Source: an uncultured Methanobrevibacter sp.
Lineage (GTDB): Archaea > Methanobacteriota > Methanobacteria > Methanobacteriales > Methanobacteriaceae
DNA length: 64,000 bases
Direction: 5' to 3'
Assembly: GCF_900314695.1 (NCBI RefSeq)
Contig: NZ_OMWD01000011.1
Location: 1-64,000, forward strand
The notes under the pieces are model-generated. The model was not told the origin of the DNA, did no database searches, and worked only from the letters and a program-made list of their open reading frames with translations. Both the position numbers and the translations under genes were made by a program. Positions 29,542-37,491 of this stretch are shown here, piece by piece (the stretch's first letter is position 1; each line of letters begins with the position of its first letter).

Positions 29542-30141
29542 TTACATTAACACTTCATATATATGATTACCTTTTACATTTGGATTGCATTTGATATCTA
29601 TTCCATATTTTCTAGCTTCTGTGCAGAAATACAAGTCTTCAGACAGTACAGTATCATTGTCATAGATTATGTATTTGAAATATGGATATGCCATTTTCTT
29701 GAAGACATTAACATTAACGAGAGCTATTCCCAGCCCCCCACCTTTAATATCAAATGGATTATTAGCTTTCCATAATGTTTCACCATAGATCATGTTTTTG
29801 TCTGTGTAGTCTTTTCCAAAATCATAGATGACAGTTTGATCTGTTTTTGTTCTTTTTTTGTAGTACCATCCTAAAGCAATGTCTGTTTCACATTCCAATA
29901 GCTTAACTACGGTATCCTTAGGAACACTAACATCTGAGTCTATCATTAACACGTAGTCGAAGTTGTGTTTGAGTGCGAGTTTAGCTATTTCATTTCTTGC
30001 ACGTGCACAATCATAGCCTTTGACATAATCAAAGAAGAGATTATAATTTTCTGGATTTGTTAAACCGAATATGCTTTTAAAACATTCCGGTTTGATATTC
30101 TCGAATGTTGGAACTGCAATCAGGATTTTACCTTTATTCAT
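29542..30141 (-). CDS. Small GT-A type glycosyltransferase in the viral operon
   Basis: 199 residues. A Rossmann-like start 'KILIAVPTFENIKPECFKS', a DxD-type metal site 'MIDSDVSVP' (D68, D70), and a late acidic motif 'LSEDLYFCTEARKYG' follow the order of GT2-like enzymes, although the protein is short. AAGGT lies 8 nt before the ATG. It overlaps the preceding holin-like gene by 8 nt and is followed 15 nt later by the collagen-fused protein. It may glycosylate the fibre proteins or alter the host surface. No membrane segment is present, so it works in the cytoplasm. Confidence 0.75.
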   Translation of the reverse strand: MNKGKILIAVPTFENIKPECFKSIFGLTNPENYNLFFDYVKGYDCARARNEIAKLALKHNFDYVLMIDSDVSVPKDTVVKLLECETDIALGWYYKKRTKTDQTVIYDFGKDYTDKNMIYGETLWKANNPFDIKGGGLGIALVNVNVFKKMAYPYFKYIIYDNDTVLSEDLYFCTEARKYGIDIKCNPNVKGNHIYEVLM

Positions 30142-30397
30142 CTTGATTACCTTCCAACTTTTCTATTCTCTCTTCCAATTCATCCATGTTAATCTTGTCT
30201 TCATACTCACATCTATATTCATAAATGTCAATTGATGCGACAATGATGATGGCTAGTGTAAATGGCAATAGTCCTTCAATTAAAGCATACTTTGTGGCAT
30301 TGGTCATGATGATGTTGATAGCTACAGCCGTTAAAACAGCACTTGAAATTGTTTTGGTAAAGTTACATATTAATATCTTCTTTTTTAGTTGGTTCAT
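30134..30397 (-). CDS. Small two-helix membrane protein, holin-like
   Basis: 87 residues from ATG 30397; GGAGG lies 11 nt upstream and an alternative TTG at 30415 overlaps it. Two hydrophobic segments (about 10-30 'TISSAVLTAVAINIIM' and 38-56 'LLPFTLAIIIVASIDIY') are followed by an acidic coiled-coil tail ('MDELEERIEKLEGN'). The form suits a holin or a membrane anchor, and the next gene upstream is of the same type. The activity is not demonstrated. Confidence 0.65.
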   Translation of the reverse strand: MNQLKKKILICNFTKTISSAVLTAVAINIIMTNATKYALIEGLLPFTLAIIIVASIDIYEYRCEYEDKINMDELEERIEKLEGNQDE

Positions 30398-30421
30398 GAT
30401 AAGAATATCCTCCAAAGAAGT

Positions 30422-30673
30422 TTATTGTTTTTCAGGGTAACCCAAAACTCTTTTAGCTTTTTGTTTTGCGTCTTCAACATCTCCTTGGCCTCTAATTCTA
30501 CTTGCGTAATGGCTTGCTATTCCTAAGATTATCATGAGAATACAGTATGGGATTGTATTTTCTGTAATTCCCAATGCTTCTGAATATAGCATGACAACTG
30601 GAATAGCTGTAACGAGAAATGAAGTTAATATGTCAATGTCTTTTCTGTTTCTTTCTATCCATTCGTAAATCAT
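30422..30673 (-). CDS. Small membrane protein, holin-like
   Basis: 83 residues. GGTGAT lies 6 nt before the ATG. Two predicted membrane segments (about 14-31 'ILTSFLVTAIPVVMLYS' and 42-58 'YCILMIILGIASHYASR') and a basic C-terminal tail 'KQKAKRVLGYPEKQ' are what phage holins show. It overlaps the upstream small gene by 4 nt and is followed by a second two-helix protein, so they might act as a holin/antiholin pair. A lysis enzyme is not visible in the cluster. Confidence 0.68.
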   Translation of the reverse strand: MIYEWIERNRKDIDILTSFLVTAIPVVMLYSEALGITENTIPYCILMIILGIASHYASRIRGQGDVEDAKQKAKRVLGYPEKQ

Positions 30674-30843
30674 TGTGTATCACCTATAGCTATTGGATTT
30701 TCAAAATCTTTGTATGTGTGGCTGATTATTACTCCATCAACGCACATTTTTTCTTCTGATTTGTATACTTCTTCAGCATTTTCTTCTATGCTCATCCAGG
30801 TTTGGTATTCTTCGATTGTTTCAAAGTATTTTATGTATTTCAT
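30670..30843 (-). CDS. Small viral protein, unknown
   Basis: 57 residues from ATG 30843, with GGGAGG 4-9 nt upstream; an ATG at 30855 lies inside that binding site and is less likely. It overlaps the upstream stop in ATGA. 'MKYIKYFETIEEYQTWMS' looks like an N-terminal peptide common in phage tail/fibre accessory proteins; the rest is acidic. No function can be named. Confidence 0.6.
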   Translation of the reverse strand: MKYIKYFETIEEYQTWMSIEENAEEVYKSEEKMCVDGVIISHTYKDFENPIAIGDTQ

Positions 30844-31031
30844 TGTGCCTCCCATGTTATTGAGTAGTATAGTATTCCATCTTCGATTTTAAATGATATT
30901 ATAGGTTTAACTGCGTAAGGATAGCCACTATCGACGTATCTTGTGCCGTTCCAGTAGAACCAGTGTCCTGTTGATTGATCGATATATGGTCCTTTATTTT
31001 CTAAAGTTCCTACAAGTTTCCTTATAGTCAT
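30840..31031 (-). CDS. Small viral protein with carbohydrate-binding-like motif
   Basis: 63 residues, first gene of the nine-gene fibre operon, with GAGGT 7 nt before the ATG. 'IDQSTGHWFYWNGTRYVDSG' resembles the aromatic W/Y-rich modules ('W..NG..Y.D.G') that recur in viral fibre proteins, including the 'YLVNGSLYVW..NTW.NVG' module of the collagen-like protein downstream. Probably a small baseplate or fibre piece. Confidence 0.55.
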   Translation of the reverse strand: MTIRKLVGTLENKGPYIDQSTGHWFYWNGTRYVDSGYPYAVKPIISFKIEDGILYYSITWEAQ

Positions 31032-31049
31032 GATTAAACCTCACTATAA

Positions 31050-31098
31050 TATATTATCTTTTTTATTATATAATTTATTATGTATTTTATTATTTAAT
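31050..31098 (-). promoter_or_regulatory. Shared viral promoter module, fibre operon
   Basis: Holds TTTATTATATAATTTATTAT at 31062-31081 (same as 17836-17855) and TAATTTATATAA at about 31094-31105. On the minus strand the TATA box stands 55-75 nt before the gene at 31031. Part of it overlaps the end of the gene at 31099, so it may also end the upstream transcript. Confidence 0.6.
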
Positions 31099-31875
31099 TT
31101 ATATAAGATATATATCCTTGCCATCATCACAACCTTCCCATTCCATGTAGAGTTTGTTATCTTCCCAGACAAACCTGACATCATTGACAATAGCTACATC
31201 AGGAAGTTCACAATAGGTAACGCCGTCAGCATCTTTAACATAATTGGCCTGAGCCATTATATTTGCCTCAGTTGGTACAATCATATTAACGACATGAGTT
31301 ATTTCATCCTGTTCAAAACTGCAGTCTGCAAGATCAATACAATTCTGGGATTCAGGATACATTTCAATTTCAGACATTTGTCTATAAACTCTAATGTATT
31401 CTGTATCTTCATTTTCCGTTAGATTAACAATCGATAATAGTCTTAAGTCATGGCCATGTTCAGGATTGCATTCACCATCACTGTCAATGTAGATTCTTGT
31501 ATTTGGCAGAATATCTTTTGGAGCTGGTCTTTTCAGTTTCAATCTGAAAACATCACCAAGAACAGCTACTGCCACTAAAGTCAATCCTGAAGTCTTAACC
31601 TGGACTTTGCCTAAGAGATATCCGAAAGCCAGTTCGTTTTCTTTTGCTTTTCTGACAATTGTGTGTTCCATTGTGGATGATTCATTCAGTGTTACCATTT
31701 CACCTACTGCACATTGGTTTTCACATATCCATGCAGTATGTTCATCATTAACATAGAATCTCTCGCCCTCATCTAAAAGACAAGCTATTACATCCATTTT
31801 CTCTTCGTGTTCCAATCCTGTTGGATATCCACGTCCGTGTCCAATTGTTGAATCTATATCATAATCAATTATCAT
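31099..31875 (-). CDS. Decoration-like protein with extra C-terminal domain (paralogue C)
   Basis: 258 residues. GGGTG lies 7 nt before the ATG. Residues about 25-170 align with the two other decoration-like proteins ('DVIACLLDEGE', 'TIVRKAKENELAFGYLLG', 'VLGDVFRLKLK', 'DTEYIRVYR'), though with lower similarity. The last 90 residues add a separate part containing 'VNMIVPTEANIMAQANYV' and 'VRFVWEDNKLYMEWEGCDDG'. It starts 1 nt after the stop of the preceding gene, so translation is coupled. Probably a virion surface component. Confidence 0.65.
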   Translation of the reverse strand: MIIDYDIDSTIGHGRGYPTGLEHEEKMDVIACLLDEGERFYVNDEHTAWICENQCAVGEMVTLNESSTMEHTIVRKAKENELAFGYLLGKVQVKTSGLTLVAVAVLGDVFRLKLKRPAPKDILPNTRIYIDSDGECNPEHGHDLRLLSIVNLTENEDTEYIRVYRQMSEIEMYPESQNCIDLADCSFEQDEITHVVNMIVPTEANIMAQANYVKDADGVTYCELPDVAIVNDVRFVWEDNKLYMEWEGCDDGKDIYLI

Positions 31876-31876
31876 T

Positions 31877-33067
31877 TTAAAACACCCAATCCCAATTCTT
31901 GTTTATTATTTTATCTGGAATATGAAGTCCAGTATCGTCCATGTCATCATCATTAGCGTTCCACATTAACGTACTGCCTCTGTAGGCCTTTGTGTATTCA
32001 TGGCTTCCTTTGTATAAGCGAATTCCAGTTTTAATTCTTTCCGTTACTGTCACCTGTGGAATTCCATTAGCTGCAATTATGGGTGATGGAAATATTAACA
32101 GCCATTTTAGATCAATATAGTTGTAGTCTTCAAATTCTGTTGTTTCAAAGAATGTTGGAGAAATCTCTACTTCAGCGAAATTATCATCATAGATTTTGGT
32201 TGGATTGTTTCTGCTGAACCCTTCCAAATAATCGCTGCTTGATGAAAAACCGTTTCCTACTCTTCCATGAATATGGTATTGTTTGTAATTTCCATCTTCA
32301 TCGCTTCCCTGATTGTAGGCGTCCCAGGATGAAACCTGAACTAAAGTTTTAGCTCCGTTAAACATCAAATAGTCTTTATCACTGTTGGCCCAGTTGAGTG
32401 ATGTTGCTTTGGTGTCAATGCCATAGGGTGTGAGACTTCCGTCCATTTGCATCATGACACTTCCCGCTGTTGAACCATGATATGTTGCATTATCATTAAC
32501 ATCAACACATCCTGAAATTCTTTTAAATCTTGCAACAGTAACACGATTGTTTGATAAAGACTGACCTGAAGCAACTGTTGTGAATAATGATGTTGGAGAG
32601 CTACCATCAAGGCTTGGAACAAATCTGGCTCTTAAAAATCTGCCATTATCTGTTGAGTCATTGTTGATACTTAAACCTGAGTAATTCATGAAATATTGTG
32701 AGCATGTATCAGAATTTGCATCAAACATTAATACATCATTACCAGTTGTTAAAGTGCTTGAGAATGTAGTTGATCTGTCATAAACATCCAGCAATAGTTT
32801 TGTAGTTTGGGAGATCTTACCTGTTGGAATTCTCACAAGTATTGCTGCAGGTTGTGAACCATATGCTGGAATGTATAATGCATGACATTCTGTTTTGTCT
32901 AGGGTTTTGATTTTCAGGTTTTTTAAGTCAATTCTGAAAAGATTAGAATAAGAACTACTTGCCAGATTATCTAAATAGATGTAATCATAGTTTCCCGAAT
33001 AGCTACCACTCCTTTGATTGTAATTACTCATCACGATGTTTATTTGTAATTCATCTTGCAATGTCAT
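31877..33067 (-). CDS. Large beta-rich virion protein, probably fibre or spike
   Basis: 396 residues. The protein is beta-rich with many S, T, N, D and aromatic residues ('LYIPAYGSQPAAILVRIPTG', 'SSDYLEGFSRNNPTKIYDD') and no membrane segment or signal peptide. The ATG has no ribosome binding site; a TATA box (TTTATATAAA, 33089-33098) lies about 22-31 nt upstream, so the mRNA is probably leaderless. It shares the unit with a decoration-like protein. A structural role in the virion is inferred from context; the family is not recognised. Confidence 0.6.
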   Translation of the reverse strand: MTLQDELQINIVMSNYNQRSGSYSGNYDYIYLDNLASSSYSNLFRIDLKNLKIKTLDKTECHALYIPAYGSQPAAILVRIPTGKISQTTKLLLDVYDRSTTFSSTLTTGNDVLMFDANSDTCSQYFMNYSGLSINNDSTDNGRFLRARFVPSLDGSSPTSLFTTVASGQSLSNNRVTVARFKRISGCVDVNDNATYHGSTAGSVMMQMDGSLTPYGIDTKATSLNWANSDKDYLMFNGAKTLVQVSSWDAYNQGSDEDGNYKQYHIHGRVGNGFSSSSDYLEGFSRNNPTKIYDDNFAEVEISPTFFETTEFEDYNYIDLKWLLIFPSPIIAANGIPQVTVTERIKTGIRLYKGSHEYTKAYRGSTLMWNANDDDMDDTGLHIPDKIINKNWDWVF

Positions 33068-33069
33068 GA

Positions 33070-33110
33070 TTTAATTTATATTATTTAATTTATATAAATA
33101 ATATAATAAA
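33070..33110 (-). promoter_or_regulatory. Shared viral promoter module, leaderless unit
   Basis: TTTATATTATTTAATTTATA and TTTATATAAATAATATAATA (about 33075-33108) repeat the words of the other viral promoters. The TATA box centred at 33094 is about 27 nt from the ATG, the spacing expected for a leaderless archaeal transcript. Confidence 0.6.
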
Positions 33111-33652
33111 AAATGTAATATTACATATTCGCATTAACGATTTCAACACCCCTTCAAATTAAAATAATATTAACACCAACCATTTATTAACGGAAACTAG
33201 TTTTTTGAAAAGGAGCAAATACAGAGCATTAGAAGCAAATCCAGTTTTTCTAACAATAATTTCTACAAGATTAACATGAAACTATTTTTTTTACAATATT
33301 TTACTAGTAATATTACAAAAACATTTAATGATTATAGGAGAATATTGCAAACATGTTTTTATCTCCTTTTTTGATGTGTGTAAAAATTTAAATAAAAAAA
33401 ATATAAAATTTAAGATAAGTGGAGGAGTAATTTTTTTACTCCCCTCTATTTTTTAAGATTGCAGTTAGTAGTTCTATCAGAGCAGATATTAGATTTAGAA
33501 CTCCTGCAATCAATATTATTAATTGACTGTCACCAATGCATCAATTTCCATACAGACTTATTTCAAAAAAATTAACACTCTCACATTATTATCCCATCCA
33601 TAAAAAATATATGTCATGAAATAAATACATAAAACTTTATTACTATTCAATT
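33111..33652. other. Spacer with hairpins and a possible small hydrophobic peptide
   Basis: 542 nt. A stem GGAGTAA / TTACTCC with a T-rich loop (33424-33441) is followed by a T-run and a longer hairpin with arms ATTGCAG / CTGCAAT (33458-33510). The minus strand of the same stretch (33537-33436) reads a 33-residue hydrophobic peptide 'IGDSQLIILIAGVLNLISAL...' with a charged end, preceded by a stop, starting only with ATT. It could be a decayed or unusual small membrane peptide; without a normal start I do not call it a gene. Confidence 0.4.
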
Positions 33653-34435
33653 ATGGTGAATTATATGGATAATGATTTATTTCAAATTATAAATACTCCT
33701 TGGGCTAATTTAGATTCAGATGAATTAAAGATATATTCAATTATTCTTTTCATTTTATCTTTTTTAGGGGGAATAGTTGCATCTTTAATTTTATCTAAAA
33801 CTTTCTCAATGAACATTTATTATGCTCTGTTCGTATTTTTAGTTTTAAGTGTTTTAATGACAATTTTTACTTACAAAAGGGATTGGTTTGATAATAAATA
33901 CGGCATATTTTCTGAATTTCACATTGGTATGAATTATTCCGTTGTATTTTATTTATTGGTTATTCTTAATATTGTGATATCTCTTTTATTTTTTTACCCA
34001 AACTTTAAAAGTTATGGATTAACATTTGCAGTAATAATGTTTTTTTCACAATATCTTCCATTAATATTTATGTTATTTAGAATTAGTGTATTTGATGATA
34101 AGAATTGCCAAATTATCAGAAAAGATGATTATGGAAATGAGTACTATGAAAATACAATAGGATATAATCCGTTAATTTATTTTTTAATTAACATGCCTTT
34201 TGCCATAATAACTGGATTTTATATGAATAATTTTATTAATGACTTATTAAATTCAACATATTTAACATTTAATCTGATTTATTTAATAATATTTATATTA
34301 ATATTATTTCTAATAGCATCACCCGATTTGTTAAATAAAAAATTACCTTTTGAACTTAGAACATGGGGAGGCGTATTAAAATTTATAACCTTATTATTAA
34401 TTATTATAATTGTAATAAATATCTTTCTCAAGTAG
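33653..34435 (+). CDS. Polytopic membrane protein, unknown
   Basis: 260 residues; ATG 33653, or ATG 33665 four codons on. About seven hydrophobic segments (from 'IYSIILFILSFLGGIVASLI' near residue 28 to 'FITLLLIIIIVINIFL' at the end). A hydrophilic loop around 150-165 contains 'KDDYGNEYYENTIGYNP'. It is the only plus-strand gene in the viral cluster and is more AT-rich than its neighbours, as expected of an added gene such as a superinfection-exclusion or lysogenic-conversion factor. That role is only inferred from position. No transporter family signature is seen. Confidence 0.65.
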   Translation: MVNYMDNDLFQIINTPWANLDSDELKIYSIILFILSFLGGIVASLILSKTFSMNIYYALFVFLVLSVLMTIFTYKRDWFDNKYGIFSEFHIGMNYSVVFYLLVILNIVISLLFFYPNFKSYGLTFAVIMFFSQYLPLIFMLFRISVFDDKNCQIIRKDDYGNEYYENTIGYNPLIYFLINMPFAIITGFYMNNFINDLLNSTYLTFNLIYLIIFILILFLIASPDLLNKKLPFELRTWGGVLKFITLLLIIIIVINIFLK

Positions 34436-34639
34436 ACATCATCGAATTAGTTGAATCTAATAGATGAACTATTGATAATGGTTCTCATAAAAAATATAAG
34501 ATATTATACAATAGAATCAATATCAAATACAATGTTAGAGAGTTTACAAATACCTATGAAAATAGTTTAAACTGAAATATTCGTTATTTAAATTATATTT
34601 TTCATACTCAATAAAAATAAGTCCAATAAGTATATAGGG

Positions 34640-34870
34640 AAATAATTAGGTTGTCAGATTTAAGAACCGACCGTTTACCGGTCGGTTCGAGGGTTAAGTA
34701 ATGAAAAACTTAATTTCATTTGCATTGGTCTCATTGGTAATTAAATGGGGTTGTCCCCCCTTAATTAGGCATTAAGGGTTTCAATGCCTTTTTAATCCCA
34801 ATAAACGAACTATTAAAATTTTAGGGAAAGATTGAAACAGACCATTAAACACCACTTCCCTAAATTAGAT
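34640..34870. ncRNA. Candidate structured RNA with five hairpins
   Basis: A run of strong inverted repeats in a noncoding gap: GAACCGACCG / CGGTCGGTTC (34664-34688, 10 perfect pairs, loop TTTAC); AATGAAA / TTTCATT (about 34700-34720); AATTAA..GGGG / CCCC..TTAATT (34738-34766); AGGCATT / AATGCCT (34767-34789); and TTTAGGGAA / TTCCCTAAA (34820-34864) around an internal loop. Such density and the high GC of the first stem are unusual for this AT-rich sequence. The strand is not settled. It lies downstream of the protease/scaffold-like gene on the minus strand and after the membrane protein on the plus strand. It could be a viral noncoding RNA, for example a packaging RNA, or a complex terminator. 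Confidence 0.5.
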
Positions 34871-34919
34871 GATTCAATGAATTTAGCTCCGGTGAAAAAA
34901 GCAAAAAGCACCATCATAG

Positions 34920-35894
34920 CTAGATTCTGGTTCTGTTGAATCCCATATCCTTTAAGATTTTATTATATTCCTCACGAGTAGTAAATGAAGGAGCATTCTC
35001 ATCTTCACTTCCACCAGTAGATCCGGTTTCTTCACTTTCACCACTGTTTGCCGGATTTCTTCCTCCAGGTGCTGAACCGTCACTTGCAGCTTCAATTTTA
35101 ATTCTTCTCTCAGCCAGTTTTTCCATCAGCTCCATATCAACATCACCAGATAATAGCTTATCAATTATCTCCTTATCCTGAGCATTCTCATTATAATTGA
35201 AGTTATATTTAGCTTCGTATTCTTTTATTTTCCTTTCATTTTCAGCTTTTCTAAGCTCAGATAATTCTTTTAAAATTTCATCTTTAGAATCAATGAAATC
35301 CTTATTTTCTTCAATAGCTTTTTTTATCTCATCGTATTTTTTAGATTCTTCTTTAAGGTTATTAATCTCATCCTGAAGTTTTCCAATCTCCACATCTTTA
35401 CCTTGCAACTTTTCTAAAAGTAAACTAGTAGCTACATTAGTATCTTTTGCAGGTGGCTGAGGTTGAGGCTGTGGTTGTGGTGCAGGTTCAGGATTTGGAT
35501 TTCCCGCAGCACCAGTTTCTCCGGTTATTTCTGAATTCAATAATCTTATCTTTCTAGGGTTTTTAGTAACTCCAACATCTATTAAACTCATAGTATCAAT
35601 TCCAAACGAATCTCCATTATCTTCCAATAAGACATCAACTTTAGGAGATAGGCCTTTACCTTCCATATCCAGTTCATCCGGAATTTCAAGGAATAGCTTT
35701 CCTTCTTCATATTCAATATTATTTCCGATTCCTACATAGATATTGTCATGTTCTGAAGTTAAGGGAATTCCTCCACGGTAGTTTTCAGCTATTAGCTTTA
35801 GATCATCTTCCGTCCATTCAACAGGTTTGTCAAGTCTATCATCCAAGTCAGAGTAATCGTATGATCCAACTTCAAAAAGTTCATGTCTCATCAT
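34920..35894 (-). CDS. Prohead protease/scaffold-like protein
   Basis: 324 residues from ATG 35894 (another ATG follows directly at 35891). Residues 1-125 form a compact alpha/beta domain with 'DDLKLIAENYRGGIPLTSEH', 'GKGLSPKVDVL' and 'IDVGVTKNPRKIRLLNSE', like the N-terminal part of protease-scaffold fusions. A proline/glutamine linker (about 137-148, 'PQPQPQPQPP') joins a long coiled coil (about 155-225) and an acidic tail with 'GAPGGRNP' and 'TREEYNKILKDMGF', as in phage scaffolding proteins. Position after the portal gene fits. The serine/histidine pair of a protease is suggested (S50 H52 region) but not certain. Confidence 0.72.
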   Translation of the reverse strand: MMRHELFEVGSYDYSDLDDRLDKPVEWTEDDLKLIAENYRGGIPLTSEHDNIYVGIGNNIEYEEGKLFLEIPDELDMEGKGLSPKVDVLLEDNGDSFGIDTMSLIDVGVTKNPRKIRLLNSEITGETGAAGNPNPEPAPQPQPQPQPPAKDTNVATSLLLEKLQGKDVEIGKLQDEINNLKEESKKYDEIKKAIEENKDFIDSKDEILKELSELRKAENERKIKEYEAKYNFNYNENAQDKEIIDKLLSGDVDMELMEKLAERRIKIEAASDGSAPGGRNPANSGESEETGSTGGSEDENAPSFTTREEYNKILKDMGFNRTRI

Positions 35895-35899
35895 TATCA

Positions 35900-35955
35900 C
35901 ATTTTTATTATATTAATTATTATATATTTTATTATATCTTTTATATAAATCTTTA
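35900..35955 (-). promoter_or_regulatory. Shared viral promoter module, scaffold unit
   Basis: TTTTTATTATATTAATTATT at 35903-35922 and TTTTATATAAAT near 35939-35950 repeat the module seen before the other viral units. The TATA box is about 50 nt from the start codon. It fills the whole gap between the portal gene and this gene. Confidence 0.6.
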
Positions 35956-37257
35956 TTATATTTCAACACCACCATCCGTTAAAATCCTCTCACCTACCGG
36001 CTGTTCCTCTTCAAAGTTACTAAGATAGTTTTTATAGATTTCATCACCTTCAGATGAAAGTTCCATAATGTATCTTAATATATCATCTCTTGAATAGCTG
36101 AAGTAGATATCTAAAGTTTCATTAACACCCATTAACTCCAGTTGGCGATTTAATAGTTCATTGCAATACTTTAACACCCATTTCTGGTCATTGGCCACAT
36201 TAACAATAAAACCTGTAATGGCTGAATCGTTAATGTATTCAGCCACATTCTGGTTAGACTTTTCATTACCTGCCTGAGACTGAGGAGTTACAAAAGTCCT
36301 TAAAATATTATTTCTAAAGATTTCCGTTTGTCTTGTATAATCTGACTGGTAGTTGTTACCCCCAAGTATTTTACTTTCTATTCCTGGAGGCACAATAGCT
36401 ACATTACTGTCTGCAGTAGTTCCATAGTCCGCATACAAATTTTCTTTAGCGGATGATGACAGTTCAGTAACTATAGGTTGGCCGTTAGCATCCAATGAAG
36501 GTTTAACTTCAATAATATTATCCTTATTAATTCTCTCTACCTGGTTTCGCTCCAAGTTACATTTGTGATAAATATCATCAAGACAATTCAGGATAATGCT
36601 TTGCGCTTCACAATATATTTCATTATACATGAAGTTAATGACTTCTTCAGGCTCATACTTTACCGTTAATGTTCCTTCTTCAACACTAACATAATTATTG
36701 AACTCTTCAGGAGATCCGTTAACAATATCTTTCGGCATCTCATGCAAGAATAGCTGCACTTCATTATCATCATTAAACTCTTTTTTCAATCCATAGCCAT
36801 GAGCACCAATTTCTAAAAAGATAGGTTTAATGTATTTGCCTATGGATTTGTCCCATCTTTCAACAGGTTTAATTAAACCCTCTCCATCAACCATTCCACC
36901 TTGCAAGATATTTTTAGCTACTTGGCTGATGTCAATTTTTCTGGCCCATAAAATCAAAGTTAGTTTTTGCTCTTGAGATAACTTATTTTCTTTATCAATA
37001 AGAACAATATTAACATTAGCTTTATCTATTCTGTTTTTCAAAATTCCTGAAGTATAACCGTCAAGCTTAACAGCATAACGTGCATTAGCTATTGTCTTAT
37101 TAATTACTGGTGGAAGTGCATCCGGCAAATCAAGGCCCGTATTTATTCCATCAGTTCTAGGTTGTCTTTCATCTTCACCCCAATAGCTACGCTTAGTGTT
37201 ATACTGCTCTACCCTATTATTTAATAATCTAGTTTTAATATAATCAGTAAGTCTCAT
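35956..37257 (-). CDS. Phage-type portal protein
   Basis: 433 residues from ATG 37257 ('MRLTDYIKTRLLNNR'); ATG 37266 and TTG 37272 are alternatives. The start motif, 'VINKTIANARYAVKLDGYTSG' and the 'DGEGLIKPVERW' region followed by 'KPIFLEIGAHGYG', then 'EEVINFMYNEIYCEAQSII' are features of portal proteins of the SPP1/HK97 type: a ring at one capsid vertex through which DNA passes. Size fits (430-500). Near the C-terminus 'FSYSRDDILRYIMELSSEGD' is followed by an acidic tail. A terminase would normally lie just upstream, but the upstream plus-strand neighbour is a nuclease gene. Confidence 0.8.
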   Translation of the reverse strand: MRLTDYIKTRLLNNRVEQYNTKRSYWGEDERQPRTDGINTGLDLPDALPPVINKTIANARYAVKLDGYTSGILKNRIDKANVNIVLIDKENKLSQEQKLTLILWARKIDISQVAKNILQGGMVDGEGLIKPVERWDKSIGKYIKPIFLEIGAHGYGLKKEFNDDNEVQLFLHEMPKDIVNGSPEEFNNYVSVEEGTLTVKYEPEEVINFMYNEIYCEAQSIILNCLDDIYHKCNLERNQVERINKDNIIEVKPSLDANGQPIVTELSSSAKENLYADYGTTADSNVAIVPPGIESKILGGNNYQSDYTRQTEIFRNNILRTFVTPQSQAGNEKSNQNVAEYINDSAITGFIVNVANDQKWVLKYCNELLNRQLELMGVNETLDIYFSYSRDDILRYIMELSSEGDEIYKNYLSNFEEEQPVGERILTDGGVEI

Positions 37258-37271
37258 GACAATCATTTCCA

Positions 37272-37320
37272 AAATTTATTTTATTATATTATTTATTATA
37301 TTTTTTATATAAAATAAGTA
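37272..37320 (-). promoter_or_regulatory. Shared viral promoter module, portal unit
   Basis: TTTATTTTATTATATTATTT at about 37277-37296 and TTTTTTATATAAAATAAG at about 37301-37318 repeat the words of the other four viral promoters. The TATA box sits about 50 nt before ATG 37257. Confidence 0.6.
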
Positions 37321-37491
37321 ATAAATTTAATGTGAAATTTATAGAGATTATTAAATATTAAGCTACATCACTCTAATTCGTAAACAATTATTATTGATGA
37401 TAAACATATATTATCAACAAGTTATTTTTAAATTGTTTTATGAAAATCGGCAACTATAAAATTTCCATTAGTCTACTTTAGGAGCATGTTA

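Noticed and set aside
34660..34700. tRNA-like T arm (GGTTCGAG) in the hairpin region
   Set aside because: No matching acceptor, D or anticodon arms; the GGTTC is half of a perfect 10-bp hairpin.
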